A DNA stretch of 64,000 nt from Pseudomonadota bacterium (GCA_023411035.1 JAEYPE010000250.1:1-64000), one strand, 5' to 3'; shown: positions 51,223-60,547, counted from the stretch's first letter. Numbers and translations are program-made. Notes: a model not told the origin generated them from the sequence alone.

Positions 51223-51401
51223 GGCCCATCATCCCATTCCGGTTGCGTCGATGCGCCCCATACTCCCATTAAGGGCAATTTATCACGGATCAATGGCATT
51301 TCAGATGGAATTTTATTGGGATTTTCTCGCTTCCTTGCTTTCTCCTCCCTTCGCCGCCGGTCCCAGCGAAGGGAAGCCCGTCTTTTCGGATGGCCCGCGC
51401 G
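51223..51401. other. AT-rich upstream region of the STAND module
   Basis: The stretch about 51270-51350 is visibly richer in A and T than the surrounding genome. It lies upstream of the minus-strand module and downstream of the enoyl-CoA hydratase gene, also on the minus strand. No clear promoter hexamers or repeats can be assigned. Base composition fits acquired or silenced DNA, which is inference. Confidence 0.4.
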
Positions 51402-52181
51402 TCAGCGCCCGAGCCACGCCTCCAACCCATCGCGCAGGTCCAGGCCGGGCGCCAGCCGGGCGAAACGCTCCGTCTCCACCGCCAGCCCCTCGCCGATGGT
51501 CATGTTCAGTCCGCGGGTCACCGCCCCCAGGATGCCGGACACCGCCGCCGGGGAATGCCGGACGATCCGCCCCGCCAGTTCGAAGGCCGCGGGCAGAAGC
51601 GCGTCATGGGCCACCACCTGATTGACCAGCCCCACCGCCAGCGCCGTGGCGGGCGGAAAGGCGTCGCCGGTCAGCAGCCATTCCAGAGCGCGCTTGCGCC
51701 CGGCGTTGCGGGGAAGCCGCTGCGTCCCGCCGAAGGTCGGCATCATGCCGAGCTTGATCTCCGCCTTGGAGAAGGTCGCCCGCTCGCTGGCGACGGCGAG
51801 GTGCGCCGCCTCCAGAATCTCGCAGCCGCCGCCGAAGCAGATGCCGTTGACCGCGGCGATGACCGGCTTCGGAAAGGCTTCGATCCGCGCGCACAGCGTC
51901 TGTCCGGGCCGGAACGCCCGCACCGCGTCCTCCGGTCCCTTCAGCACCGCCCGCGTGAATTCCGTGATGTCGGCCCCTGCGGAGAAGGCCCGCTCCCCCG
52001 CGCCGGTGACGATGATCGCGCGCACCGCCTCGTCGGCCTCCAGCGCGTCCAGGGTTTCGAGCATCGCGGTGGCGAGCGCTCTGCTGATCGCGTTCAGCTT
52101 CGCGGGACGGTTCAGGGTAAGAGTGGCGATCCCCCCCGCAGTGACGCACAGCACGGGGTTGGCGGTGTCGGCGTAGGGCAT
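51402..52181 (-). CDS. enoyl-CoA hydratase/isomerase family protein
   Basis: A 259-residue crotonase-fold enzyme. The oxyanion-hole regions are A-F-S-A-G-A-D-I-T-E-F and N-G-I-C-F-G-G-G-C-E; the catalytic Glu in the P-x-x-G-G-T-Q-R-L-P segment (M-M-P-T-F-G-G-T-Q-R) is replaced or shifted, but E residues in C-E-I-L-E-A may serve. The start at 52181 has AAGGAAAG upstream; the open frame further upstream is not protein-like. Substrate unknown: fatty-acid oxidation or a side pathway. Confidence 0.9.
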   Translation of the reverse strand: MPYADTANPVLCVTAGGIATLTLNRPAKLNAISRALATAMLETLDALEADEAVRAIIVTGAGERAFSAGADITEFTRAVLKGPEDAVRAFRPGQTLCARIEAFPKPVIAAVNGICFGGGCEILEAAHLAVASERATFSKAEIKLGMMPTFGGTQRLPRNAGRKRALEWLLTGDAFPPATALAVGLVNQVVAHDALLPAAFELAGRIVRHSPAAVSGILGAVTRGLNMTIGEGLAVETERFARLAPGLDLRDGLEAWLGR

Positions 52182-52327
52182 TGGGCTTTCCTTCTCGTGG
52201 GTTTGGAGTGCCCCACTGTCGAGCCCGCGCCACTCCGCTGACAAACGAGTACGCCGCGTGTTCGGATGAGCGAAATTCACTTGGCGGAACGCCTCTGCGA
52301 TAGACCTGAAGACGAACAAGCGTCACC

Positions 52328-52355
52328 TTGACTGGATTTCAACAGTTGGTATACT
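52328..52355 (+). promoter_or_regulatory. strong sigma-70 promoter
   Basis: TTGACT (52328-52333), 16 bases, TATACT (52350-52355): five of six matches in each hexamer. It drives the gene at 52388, with a leader of about 25 bases. Confidence 0.8.
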
Positions 52356-52387
52356 GAACAGTCCTAGTCATCGCCGTGGAGGTCGCC

Positions 52388-52972
52388 ATGTCCGACGGTT
52401 CGATCGGACGTTCGGAACCTCTGGTCCGCTCGGCCGGCGCGGTGGAGCGGACCGGCAGCGCGACCGACCGCAAGCCGCGGCGGCAGAATCGGCAGGACCT
52501 GCAACAGCAGGAGCGGGAGCAGCAGGAACGCCGCAACAAGGACGAGGCCAACCGCAAGCGGCGGCGCCTCTACGACCTGCTGTTCGATGAAATCGACGAG
52601 CTGGACACGCTGAACGCCGGGCAGCGGGCGCGCATCAAACAGAATCTGCGCGCGCAACTCGCCAACCGCCGTCCGCCGTCCCACCTCGCCCAGGCCCCGC
52701 CGCCGGAACAGGACATCGAGCGCATCGCGGCGGCGCTTCTCGACAATGCCGCGGCTTCCCAGCCGGTCGACCACGACCACATCGTCGAACTGGCGGCACC
52801 GGCGCACCCCGCACTTCCGCCGGAGCAGAACGCGGAGAATGTGGCGCTCGCCAACCAGCTCCGCGATTGTCTGGAACAGCGGACGACCACGTCGCGGCGG
52901 GTGGCGGTGTATCTGCGCCTGCTTCTGTCGCTGGAGGGCGCCTTCCGGCCCCATGTGGTGGTGGACGCATAG
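52388..52972 (+). CDS. charged helical protein, unknown
   Basis: A 194-residue soluble protein. GGAGG (52378-52382) lies 5 bases before this ATG, which decides the start. Residues about 25-60 are extremely charged and glutamine-rich (R-K-P-R-R-Q-N-R-Q-D-L-Q-Q-Q-E-R-E-Q-Q-E-R-R; coiled-coil-like), followed by helical segments. The strong constitutive-looking promoter suggests steady expression. No family recognised. Confidence 0.72.
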   Translation: MSDGSIGRSEPLVRSAGAVERTGSATDRKPRRQNRQDLQQQEREQQERRNKDEANRKRRRLYDLLFDEIDELDTLNAGQRARIKQNLRAQLANRRPPSHLAQAPPPEQDIERIAAALLDNAAASQPVDHDHIVELAAPAHPALPPEQNAENVALANQLRDCLEQRTTTSRRVAVYLRLLLSLEGAFRPHVVVDA

Positions 52973-53149
52973 CCATACGCCGACCACGGGAGCGATGCGC
53001 GAATTCGGAGAAAGCCCCCCTCCGATGCGCCACCCGGAATGGTCGCCCCATGCGGCACAATGACCCTGTTATTCCTCCGGCAACGGACCGGGGCGCTTCC
53101 CCCTGCCGTTCCCGCCGCGGAAAACCCGCTCCCGCAGGGAGGTTCCCCC

Positions 53150-54448
53150 GTGCCCGACACCCATCTCGCCATGCACGCCCAACCGTCCGGCGACGCCCTC
53201 CGCCAAGCGCTTTCCACCCGTTTTCAAAAGGTTCGCGCCCGAACCGCCGAACTCGCGGCCCCCCTGTCGCCGGAGGACCTGATGGTCCAGTCGGTGGCCG
53301 ACGGCGCGCCGGCCAAATGGCACCTCGCCCACACGACGTGGCTGTTCGAAACCACCGTTCTGGTGCCCTGCAATCCCGGCTACCGCCCCTTCGATCCGGC
53401 CTTTCTGACGCTGTTCGCCGCCCGCGACGACCGTTTCGGCAGCCACCAGCTTCCCTCCCCCACCCTGCGGCTGCTGTCCCGGCCCAACGCGGCGGAGGTG
53501 ATGCGCTACCGCGATCATGTGAACGCCGCGGTTCTGCATCTGCTGAACCAGGCCGAGGACGCGGATCTTTCGGACATCGCGAACCGGGTGATCGTCGGCA
53601 TCACGCACGAGCGGCGCCACCAGGAGCGTCTGCTGACCCACATCAAGCACGCCTTCTGGAGCAACCCGCTGCGCCCCGCCTACGAGCAGCCGCCGCAGAC
53701 CGCACCGGCCCCGCCGCAACCGGAGCGCTGGGTGGAGCACGAGGGCGGCCTCGTCGAGATCGGACGGACGGAAGCCTGGGCCGGATTCGACCATGAGGGG
53801 CCGCGCCACCGCGTCTATCTGGAGCCCTTCCGCCTCGCCTCCCTGCCGGTGTCCTGTGGCGCCTTCCGCGAGTTCATCGATGACGGCGGCTACGGCAGGC
53901 GCGCTCTCTGGCTCGCCGACGGCTGGGAGGCGGTGCGGGCCGAGGAGTGGCAGGCGCCTCTCTATTGGGAATGGCGCGACGGGGCGTGGCAGGTCTTCAC
54001 CCTCTACGGCATGCGCCCGCTCGATCCCGCGGAGCCGGTCTGCCATGTGAGTTGGTTCGAGGCTGACGCCTTCGCCCGCTGGGCCGGAAAGCGCCTGCCG
54101 GACGAGGCCGAATGGGAGGCCCTCGCGTCCCGCTGCGACAGCATGGGCAATCTGCTGGGCACCGGTCACCGCCACCCGTCCCCCAGCACCTGCCACGGCG
54201 ACGGCCCGTGGCAGTTGTTCGGCGACGTGTGGGAATGGACCCGCAGCCCCTTCGCACCCTACCCCGGCTACCGACTGCCGGATGGGGTGGACGAGGCCGT
54301 CCATGGCCGATTCATGGCGAACCGCATGGTTCTGCGGGGCGGAAGCTGCGTCACACCCTTCGACCACGCCAATCCGACGACGCGGCATTATCTGCGCCCG
54401 GAAACCCGCCTGTCCTTCACCGGCCTGCGGCTCGCGGAAGACGCCTGA
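53150..54448 (+). CDS. egtB: ergothioneine biosynthesis protein EgtB
   Basis: A 432-residue iron-dependent sulfoxide synthase that links a thiol to hercynine. The N-terminal DinB-like domain has metal ligands in H-E-R-R-H-Q-E, and the C-terminal formylglycine-generating-enzyme-like domain has G-D-V-W-E-W and the L-R-G-G-S-C end. The GTG at 53150 has AGGGAGG 7 bases upstream. The histidine methyltransferase EgtD is not next to it, although the two usually pair. A strong terminator follows. Confidence 0.92.
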   Translation: MPDTHLAMHAQPSGDALRQALSTRFQKVRARTAELAAPLSPEDLMVQSVADGAPAKWHLAHTTWLFETTVLVPCNPGYRPFDPAFLTLFAARDDRFGSHQLPSPTLRLLSRPNAAEVMRYRDHVNAAVLHLLNQAEDADLSDIANRVIVGITHERRHQERLLTHIKHAFWSNPLRPAYEQPPQTAPAPPQPERWVEHEGGLVEIGRTEAWAGFDHEGPRHRVYLEPFRLASLPVSCGAFREFIDDGGYGRRALWLADGWEAVRAEEWQAPLYWEWRDGAWQVFTLYGMRPLDPAEPVCHVSWFEADAFARWAGKRLPDEAEWEALASRCDSMGNLLGTGHRHPSPSTCHGDGPWQLFGDVWEWTRSPFAPYPGYRLPDGVDEAVHGRFMANRMVLRGGSCVTPFDHANPTTRHYLRPETRLSFTGLRLAEDA

Positions 54449-54454
54449 ACGCGG

Positions 54455-54492
54455 AAGCCCCTCCGCGGCACGACCGGCGGAGGGGCTTTTTT
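54455..54492 (+). terminator. Rho-independent terminator of egtB
   Basis: A 12-base-pair stem (54455-54466 with 54477-54488), 10-base loop, and six T residues (54487-54492). It starts 7 bases after the stop, between converging genes. Confidence 0.93.
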
Positions 54493-54510
54493 ATCCGCGG
54501 CAAGACGCCG

Positions 54511-55659
54511 TTACTTCCGGAACAGGAACTCGCGGCCGACCTTCACCCGCTTCTCGCCGTCATATTCGGTGATGTCGGCGGTGGCGTAGGTCTCGGTCCA
54601 GCGCTCCGGCAGATAGCTGCCGGTGCCGATGATGTCCACGGGGGCGTTGGCCTCGGCCATCAGGCGGCACTTGGCCGGGCCGAAGCCGGAACTGGCGACG
54701 ATCTTCACCGCCGGGAACCCGGCCTCGTCCAGCTTCTCGCGCATGAAATGGATCGCCGCCGCCGACACGCCCGTGCCGATCAGGTAACGAAGCTGCGTCT
54801 CGTCGCGGTAGCCGCGGATGGAATGGGGCGCGTGCCGCTCCAGCACCGCGTAGGAGCCCGGCGGGTCCAGCCCCTCCAGGAAACGCCCGCCCGGCGTGTC
54901 GAGCCGCACGGCCAGCTTGCCCTGAGCGGCAAGGCCGGGGAAGCGCCGGCAGACCTCCAGCGCGTCGGTGACCTCGCGCCCGAAGTAATCGACCAGAACG
55001 GTCAGCGGCAGTTCGGGAAAGGTTTCGTGGAACATTTCCGCCGCCCGCACGGTCGATCCGGCATAGCCGATCAGCGCGTGCGGCATGGTGCCCATGCCCT
55101 TCTTCTGGCCGAAGAAATGGGCGGTGGCATCGGTGGCGTTGCCGATGAAGCCCTTGGCGCCCACCTTGCGCTTCGCCCGCTCCGATCCGACGGAGGCGGC
55201 ATAGGCCATCATCTCCTCCATCTCCGTGCCGGCGCAGTGGCGCGCCTCCATGGCGAGGAAGGCGGTCTTCGGCAGGTCGGCGCACATGGTGAAGGCGTTG
55301 TAGGCGCCGACGCAGGCGGGGCCGAGCTTCTGGAGGATGATCGTCTCGGTGTCCACCAGATGGTAGAAGGAGCCGGTGATGTACATGATCGGCTCGCCCG
55401 CGCCGACCCACTTTCCTTCCGGATAGATCAGGTCGATGTCGACGTCGAACCCGCGCTCACGCGCCACCGCCTCCAGCCATTCGATGGCGAGTCGCGGCGC
55501 GCAGACCACCGGACGGCGCATGAAGATGGCGTAGGTGACCCTCTTGTCACCGAACTTCCCGACCGCCTCCTTGGTCCGCTTGAAATAGGTATCGGTCCAT
55601 TCCGTGATGGCCGAGGCGGGCGGATGACTGGCCGGCGGCCGGTTCTTGGTCTCGTCCAT
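54511..55659 (-). CDS. pncB: nicotinate phosphoribosyltransferase
   Basis: A 382-residue enzyme of NAD salvage, joining nicotinate to PRPP. Family features include T-D-T-Y-F-K-R near the start, the E-A-R-H-C-A-G-T-E-M-E-E-M run, G-F-I-G-N-A-T-D-A, H-A-L-I-G-Y-A-G-S and I-V-A-S-S-G-F-G-P-A-K. It lacks the longer C-terminus of some relatives, as in many alphaproteobacterial forms. A TATAAA on the minus strand (55761-55756) could be its -10 element. Confidence 0.93.
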   Translation of the reverse strand: MDETKNRPPASHPPASAITEWTDTYFKRTKEAVGKFGDKRVTYAIFMRRPVVCAPRLAIEWLEAVARERGFDVDIDLIYPEGKWVGAGEPIMYITGSFYHLVDTETIILQKLGPACVGAYNAFTMCADLPKTAFLAMEARHCAGTEMEEMMAYAASVGSERAKRKVGAKGFIGNATDATAHFFGQKKGMGTMPHALIGYAGSTVRAAEMFHETFPELPLTVLVDYFGREVTDALEVCRRFPGLAAQGKLAVRLDTPGGRFLEGLDPPGSYAVLERHAPHSIRGYRDETQLRYLIGTGVSAAAIHFMREKLDEAGFPAVKIVASSGFGPAKCRLMAEANAPVDIIGTGSYLPERWTETYATADITEYDGEKRVKVGREFLFRK

Positions 55660-56023
55660 GGCGTTGTCCTCGTCTTCCCGCTCTTGCCCGTCACGATGGT
55701 CAGGTCCGGAGGCCGCTCACACGGCGGGAACGGCAATCCGATTGAGAAACCAGCATTTATACGCCCCGGCCCGCCGGTGGAAGAGGCTTTCATCCGGTAC
55801 GCCCCCCGCCGCAAGCAATGGTGATTTTCCGAAAATTCGCTACGAAATCCGGCGCGTTTCGATCATAAAGAGCCTACAAACAGGATTGCAGTTCCGCGAT
55901 GTAATACCCTTCCTCCAAAAAGTATAAAATCCCCGTATTTGACGCTTTCCCTTTACCCCTTCACTATCCACCAGAGAACAGGCGCCATCCCCCTTCGGCG
56001 CCGGGATAAGCGACGAGGACGGC
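55660..56023. other. intergenic region between divergent pncB and a FliL-like gene
   Basis: About 360 bases. Toward pncB a minus-strand TATAAA (55761-55756) may be a -10 with only a poor -35. The right half (about 55815-55960) is AT-rich and holds TATAAA at 55923-55928 without a matching -35, and TTGACG at 55939-55944 with weak CACTAT 17 bases later. No terminator or repeat is seen. Confidence 0.4.
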
Positions 56024-56521
56024 ATGAGCCGGACAATCAGCCAGAACGCGCCGAACTTTGCGGCAGGCCCCTCGAAGCTCGACCGCTTGAGCCGCCGGGT
56101 GGTTCTCGGGCTTATCTGCGCCATGGCCGGGCTGGCCGCGGCGGGCACCGGCGGGATCTTCCTGCTGAAGCCCGGTACGGCGCAGGCCGGGCGCCCGGTG
56201 GCGGGGACGCTGCGGGCCGCCGCCAACTACGCGCGCCTGCCGGCGATGCACTTCACGCTGACCGACGGCGACCGGCTGCGGGAACTGCGGGTCCGCGTGG
56301 TTCTCGACATGGACCCGGCGGCCCCCGCCAAGACGGTGGAAAGCTACGGGCCGCGCATCGCCAGCGCCATGAGCAACGTGATTCTGGATACCGATGCCGG
56401 CGAACTGCGGGGGCGCAACGGCGCCTTCTACATCAAGGACGCGGTGATGCGCACCGCCTCCAGGGAACTCGGCGCGATGAAGATCCGGCAGGTTCTGGTC
56501 CAGGAACTCATCATGCGCTGA
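56024..56521 (+). CDS. FliL-like membrane protein (second of three)
   Basis: A 165-residue protein with one N-terminal membrane helix (about 25-48, V-V-L-G-L-I-C-A-M-A-G-L-A-A) and a periplasmic domain reading Y-A-R-L-P-A-M-H-F-T-L-T-D-G ... L-R-V-R-V-V-L-D-M-D-P and ending R-Q-V-L-V-Q-E-L-I-M-R. This agrees with the FliL-like protein at 62109 (L-P-M-M-T-F-T-L-G-G-S-D ... R-E-V-L-L-E-R-M-V-V-R). GAGGA precedes the ATG. FliL aids flagellar motor function, but no flagellar genes are here. Confidence 0.75.
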   Translation: MSRTISQNAPNFAAGPSKLDRLSRRVVLGLICAMAGLAAAGTGGIFLLKPGTAQAGRPVAGTLRAAANYARLPAMHFTLTDGDRLRELRVRVVLDMDPAAPAKTVESYGPRIASAMSNVILDTDAGELRGRNGAFYIKDAVMRTASRELGAMKIRQVLVQELIMR

Positions 56522-56639
56522 GCGGCGGTCGAGCCGTCCGGCAATTCGCCCTCCAACGCTCGACAGGGACGCCGGAATGGGGAACACTCCCCTCCCGTTC
56601 GGGCATTCGTTCGAATTGTGGGATTGGAAGGAGACGGCT

Positions 56640-57992
56640 GTGGCCGAGTTCGATTTCGACCTCTTCACCATCGGTGCCGGCTCCGGCGGCGTGGCGGCCA
56701 GCCGGCGGGCCGCGGCCATGGGCGCCAAGGTCGCCATCTGCGAGGGCAGTCGGGTCGGCGGCACCTGCGTCATCCGCGGCTGCGTGCCGAAGAAACTGCT
56801 GGTCTACGCCGCCCAGTTCCGCGACGCCTTCGAGGACGCCTGCGGCTACGGCTGGGCCTCCCACACGCCGGCCTTCGACTGGGGCACGCTGATCGGGCGG
56901 AAGGACACGGAGATCGACCGGCTGAACGGCATCTACATCCGGATGCTGGAGAACTCCGGGGTCACCCTGCACACCGGATTCGGACGGCTGATCGACCGCC
57001 ACACGGTGGAGGTCGCGAACCGGCGCTACACCGCGAAGAACATCCTGATCGCCACCGGCGGCTGGCCGTCCCTGCCGAAGATTCCGGGGATCGAGCACGC
57101 CGTCACCTCCAACGAGGCGTTGCAGCTCGGCACCCTGCCCCACTCCGTCATCATCATGGGCGGCGGCTACATCGCGGTGGAGTTCGCCGGCATCTTCCGC
57201 GGGCTGGGCGCGGAGGTGACGATCATGATCCGCGGCGAGGAGCTGCTGAACGGCTTCGACGACGAGATCCGGGTGGCGCTGGCGCAGGAAATGCGCAAGC
57301 GCGGCATCACCATCCTCGCCCGCACCCAGCCGGTGAAGGTGGAGGAAGGCCCCGGCGGCTACACCGTCACCGACCAGCTTGGCCGTGAGCATTCCGCCGG
57401 CCTCGTCATGGCGGCGACCGGGCGCCGTCCGAACACGCGCGATCTGGGACTGGAATCCGTGGGCGTCGCGCTCGACGACGGCGGGGCCATCCGGGTGGAC
57501 GAGTATTCGCGGACCAATGTGGACAACATCTTCGCCGTGGGCGACGTGACCGACCGCATGGCGCTGACCCCCGTCGCCATCGCCGAGGGGCGCGCCTTCG
57601 TGGAGACGGTGTTCAACGACAACCCGACCAGCATCAGCTACGCCAACATTCCGACCGCCGTCTTCTCCATCCCGCCGCTCGGCACCGTCGGACTGACCGA
57701 AGCGGAGGCGCGGGCCAAATATGCGAACGTGGACATCTACAAGGCCGGCTTCCGCCCGATGAAGCACACGATGTCGGGCCGCGACGAGCGCGTTCTGATG
57801 AAGCTGGTCGTGGACGGCGACAGCCAGCGCGTTCTGGGCTGCCACATGATGGGCATGGACGCGCCGGAGATCGTGCAGGGGCTTGGCATCGCGCTCAACT
57901 GCGGCGCCACGAAGAAAGATTTCGACCGCACCATCGCCCTCCACCCCTCCACCGCGGAAGAATTCGTTCTGATGCGTGAGAAGGCGTCCTGA
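56640..57992 (+). CDS. gor: glutathione-disulfide reductase
   Basis: A 450-residue FAD/NADPH enzyme that regenerates glutathione. The FAD-binding start is I-G-A-G-S-G-G; the redox disulfide lies in C43-V-I-R-G-C48-V-P-K-K, NADPH binding in G-G-G-Y-I-A-V-E-F, and the catalytic His/Glu in L-H-P-S-T-A-E-E-F. The GTG start is preceded by AAGGAGA. It is directly upstream of Mn-catalase; both detoxify oxidants, but the catalase has its own stress promoter. Confidence 0.95.
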   Translation: MAEFDFDLFTIGAGSGGVAASRRAAAMGAKVAICEGSRVGGTCVIRGCVPKKLLVYAAQFRDAFEDACGYGWASHTPAFDWGTLIGRKDTEIDRLNGIYIRMLENSGVTLHTGFGRLIDRHTVEVANRRYTAKNILIATGGWPSLPKIPGIEHAVTSNEALQLGTLPHSVIIMGGGYIAVEFAGIFRGLGAEVTIMIRGEELLNGFDDEIRVALAQEMRKRGITILARTQPVKVEEGPGGYTVTDQLGREHSAGLVMAATGRRPNTRDLGLESVGVALDDGGAIRVDEYSRTNVDNIFAVGDVTDRMALTPVAIAEGRAFVETVFNDNPTSISYANIPTAVFSIPPLGTVGLTEAEARAKYANVDIYKAGFRPMKHTMSGRDERVLMKLVVDGDSQRVLGCHMMGMDAPEIVQGLGIALNCGATKKDFDRTIALHPSTAEEFVLMREKAS

Positions 57993-58019
57993 CGATCGGA
58001 CGTTGAGATCCGATTTTCT

Positions 58020-58044
58020 GGAACGCTTCCAGAAGGCCTGTGTT
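58020..58044 (+). promoter_or_regulatory. EcfG-type general stress promoter before Mn-catalase
   Basis: GGAAC (58020-58024), 16 bases, TGTT (58041-58044), just after the gor stop. The predicted leader of the catalase mRNA is about 75 bases. Same pattern as at 6246 and 42054. Confidence 0.68.
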
Positions 58045-58125
58045 GAGGGCTCGACGGCGGTTCCGCACCCCGCGGAAGCCGCCGCCACCCATCCTTTCAC
58101 CAAGGAAGCGGGAGGGCTCCAACGC

Positions 58126-59022
58126 ATGTTCATGCACAACAAGAACCTGATGTACACGGTCCGCGTGGCGGAACCGGACCCGAAGCTGGCCAGCCTGATG
58201 CTGGAACAGTTCGGCGGTCCCCAGGGCGAACTGGCGGCGGCCTTGCGTTACTTCACGCAGGGGCTGGCCGATGAGGATTCGGCCCGCAAGGACATGCTGA
58301 TCGACATCGCGACCGAAGAGTTGAGCCATCTGGAGATCATCGGCAGCATCGTCGCCATGCTGACCAAGGGCGTAAAGGGCAAGCTGGCCGAGGGGGCGGA
58401 GGAGGTCACCGATCTCTATGCCGACCTCGCCAAGGGCAACGGCAGCCACACGCTGGCCCTTCTCTACGGCGGCGGCCCGGCTCTCACCAACTCGGCGGGC
58501 CAGCTCTGGAACGCCGGCTATATCGACACCATCGGCGAGCCGACCGCCGACCTGCGGTCCAACATCGCCGCAGAATCGCGGGCCAAGATCATTTATGAAC
58601 GCCTCATCAACATCACCCCCGATCCGGGCGTGAAGGACGCGCTGACCTTCCTGATGACCCGCGAGGTGGCGCACCAGAAGATGTTCGAGAAGGCGCTCTA
58701 TTCCATCGAGAACAACTTCCCGCCGGGCAAGCTTCCGGGCCACCCCGACTACACCGACAAGTATTACAATATGAGCCAGGGCACCGGCGACGCGCGTGGC
58801 CCGTGGAACCAGGGCGAGCAGTGGGAGTTCGTGGACATCCGTCTCGACCAGGCCCCAGTCAGCGGCGGCGACGGCACCCCCTCCGTCCGGCTGGCGGCGG
58901 AAGAGATCGCGGTCGTCAACCAAGCCGCCAAGCGCACCATGTCGCGCACCGACGTGAACCCGGTGACGGGCGCGGACCTCGGCGCCGGCCCCGGCTCCGG
59001 CAAGATGACCCCGGTCAAGTAA
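58126..59022 (+). CDS. manganese catalase
   Basis: A 298-residue di-manganese catalase. The start at 58126 gives M-F-M-H-N-K-N-L-M-Y; GGAGGG is 9 bases upstream. Metal ligands are expected at E35 (G-E-L-A-A-A-L-R-Y-F), E65 and H68 (E-E-L-S-H-L-E), the Glu of A-E-S-R-A-K-I-I-Y-E-R and His of R-E-V-A-H-Q-K-M-F. The Gly/Lys-rich C-terminus is variable. An open frame upstream of 58126 contains the stress promoter and is not coding. Confidence 0.94.
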   Translation: MFMHNKNLMYTVRVAEPDPKLASLMLEQFGGPQGELAAALRYFTQGLADEDSARKDMLIDIATEELSHLEIIGSIVAMLTKGVKGKLAEGAEEVTDLYADLAKGNGSHTLALLYGGGPALTNSAGQLWNAGYIDTIGEPTADLRSNIAAESRAKIIYERLINITPDPGVKDALTFLMTREVAHQKMFEKALYSIENNFPPGKLPGHPDYTDKYYNMSQGTGDARGPWNQGEQWEFVDIRLDQAPVSGGDGTPSVRLAAEEIAVVNQAAKRTMSRTDVNPVTGADLGAGPGSGKMTPVK

Positions 59023-59033
59023 GCCCCATTTTT

Positions 59034-59072
59034 CCCTCCCCCGCCCGGCGGGGGAGGGTCGGGGTGGGGGCA
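59034..59072. repeat. G-rich palindromic repeat, copy 1
   Basis: A 10-base-pair palindrome CCCTCCCCCG/CGGGGGAGGG (59034-59043 with 59049-59058) followed by a TCGGGGTGGGGGCA tail. A second copy lies at 62055-62094 and a weaker relative at 1929-1943. It lies between the converging catalase and AmpG-like genes and may also terminate transcription. Confidence 0.75.
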
Positions 59073-59075
59073 CCG

Positions 59076-60425
59076 TTACGTTCCGGCCTTTACCGCCACC
59101 TCCTCCCGTCTCGGCCGTGTCATCAGCCACAGCAGCACGAGAAGGCCCGGCAGCGCGCCGCCGGTGGACAGCAGGAAGAAACTGCTCCAATCCATCCGCT
59201 CCGCCAGCCAGCCGGACGAGGCGCCGAACAGATCACCGCCCAGCTTGTAGAAACTGCTGAGCAGCGCGTACTGGGTGGCCGTATAGGCCGTGTTGCAGAG
59301 GCTGGAGAGATAGGCGACGAAGGCCGCCGTCGCGATGCCGCCGCAGACATTCTCCAGCGCCACCGTCACGGCGAGCGCCGACACGTCGTGCCCGACCTGG
59401 GCCAGCATGACGTAGCCCAGATTGGACAGCATCTGCATCACCCCGCCGACCAGCAGCCCGCGCAGCACGCCGATGCGCCCGACCAGGACCCCGCCGATCA
59501 GCCCGCCGATGATGGTCGCCCACAGTCCGAACAGCTTGGTGACGTTGGCGATCTCCGTCTTCTCGAAGCCGAGATCGACGTAGAAGGGCGCCGACATCAC
59601 CCCCGCCAGCACGTCGCCCAGCTTGTAGCAGGCGATGAACAGCAGGATGGCCGCCCAGGCCGGGCGCGTCATGAACTCCACGAAGGGCGCCACCACCGCG
59701 CCGTAGATCCAGGACAGCAGGTCGGCCTTCCACCCCGTCAGATGCGGGCGCGCGGCCAGCCAGTCGGCCACATGCCGCTCCCGCGCGCGGGATTCGGCGG
59801 AGGCCGCGACCTTCGGCTCGCGGTTCAGCAGGATCGTCACCATGCCGACCGCCACCAGCCCCGCCATGACGTAATAGGCGGTGTGCCAGCCGAAGAACTC
59901 CGCGAGGTACAAGGCCCCCGCCCCCGCCGCCAGCATCCCGAAGCGGTAGCCCAGCACCAGGATGGCGGCGCCGGCGGCCTGCTGATGCTCCTCCAGCACC
60001 TCCACGCGGTAGGCGTCCACCACGATGTCCTGGCTGGCCGAGAAGAAGGCGACGACCACGGCGAGCACCGCGGTCCACCAAAGATCGGTCACCGGGTTCG
60101 TGCTGCCCAGGCCGATCAGCGCCGCCATCAGCCCGGCCTGCGCCACCAGCGCCCAGCCGCGCCGCCGTCCGAACAGCCGCGTCAGCAGCGGCAGGCGCAG
60201 CCGGTCGATCAGCGGCGCCCAGACGAATTTCAGCGCGTAGGGCATGGTGACCAGCGCGAACAGGCCGATGGCCGTCTTGCTGATTCCGCCCTCGCGCAGC
60301 CAGACCGACAGTGTGGAACCGGTCAGCGCCAGCGGCAGCCCTTCGGAAAAGCCCAGGAACAGAATGGCCAGAACGCGCCGGTCAAGATAGACGGAGGCTG
60401 CCTGGCTCCAGGAGGATGGTTTCAC
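59076..60425 (-). CDS. ampG: AmpG-like muropeptide permease (major facilitator)
   Basis: A 449-residue major facilitator with about 12 to 14 helices. The N-terminal G-F-S-E-G-L-P-L-A-L-T-G-S-T-L motif and A-S-Q-D-I-V-V-D-A-Y-R are AmpG hallmarks. AmpG imports anhydro-muropeptides released by cell-wall turnover for recycling and, in some bacteria, for beta-lactamase induction. The GTG at 60425 has GGAAGG at 9 bases; the open frame upstream is not hydrophobic. No ampC or ampD is nearby. Confidence 0.9.
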   Translation of the reverse strand: MKPSSWSQAASVYLDRRVLAILFLGFSEGLPLALTGSTLSVWLREGGISKTAIGLFALVTMPYALKFVWAPLIDRLRLPLLTRLFGRRRGWALVAQAGLMAALIGLGSTNPVTDLWWTAVLAVVVAFFSASQDIVVDAYRVEVLEEHQQAAGAAILVLGYRFGMLAAGAGALYLAEFFGWHTAYYVMAGLVAVGMVTILLNREPKVAASAESRARERHVADWLAARPHLTGWKADLLSWIYGAVVAPFVEFMTRPAWAAILLFIACYKLGDVLAGVMSAPFYVDLGFEKTEIANVTKLFGLWATIIGGLIGGVLVGRIGVLRGLLVGGVMQMLSNLGYVMLAQVGHDVSALAVTVALENVCGGIATAAFVAYLSSLCNTAYTATQYALLSSFYKLGGDLFGASSGWLAERMDWSSFFLLSTGGALPGLLVLLWLMTRPRREEVAVKAGT

Positions 60426-60547
60426 CCGCTCAACCCTTCCGCACAGCTGCGTAGCCTTCTGTATAGGCTCTGGCCGGGCACTCCCGCCAGAGCGCTTTTT
60501 CAGGCGGCGTGCCGCATCATCCATTGCGGAAGTTGCGGTCGAAACTA

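Noticed and set aside
56577..56639. An upstream extension of gor starting at 56577
   Set aside because: The FAD-binding strand begins right after the GTG at 56640, which has AAGGAGA in place; the extension is not conserved-looking.
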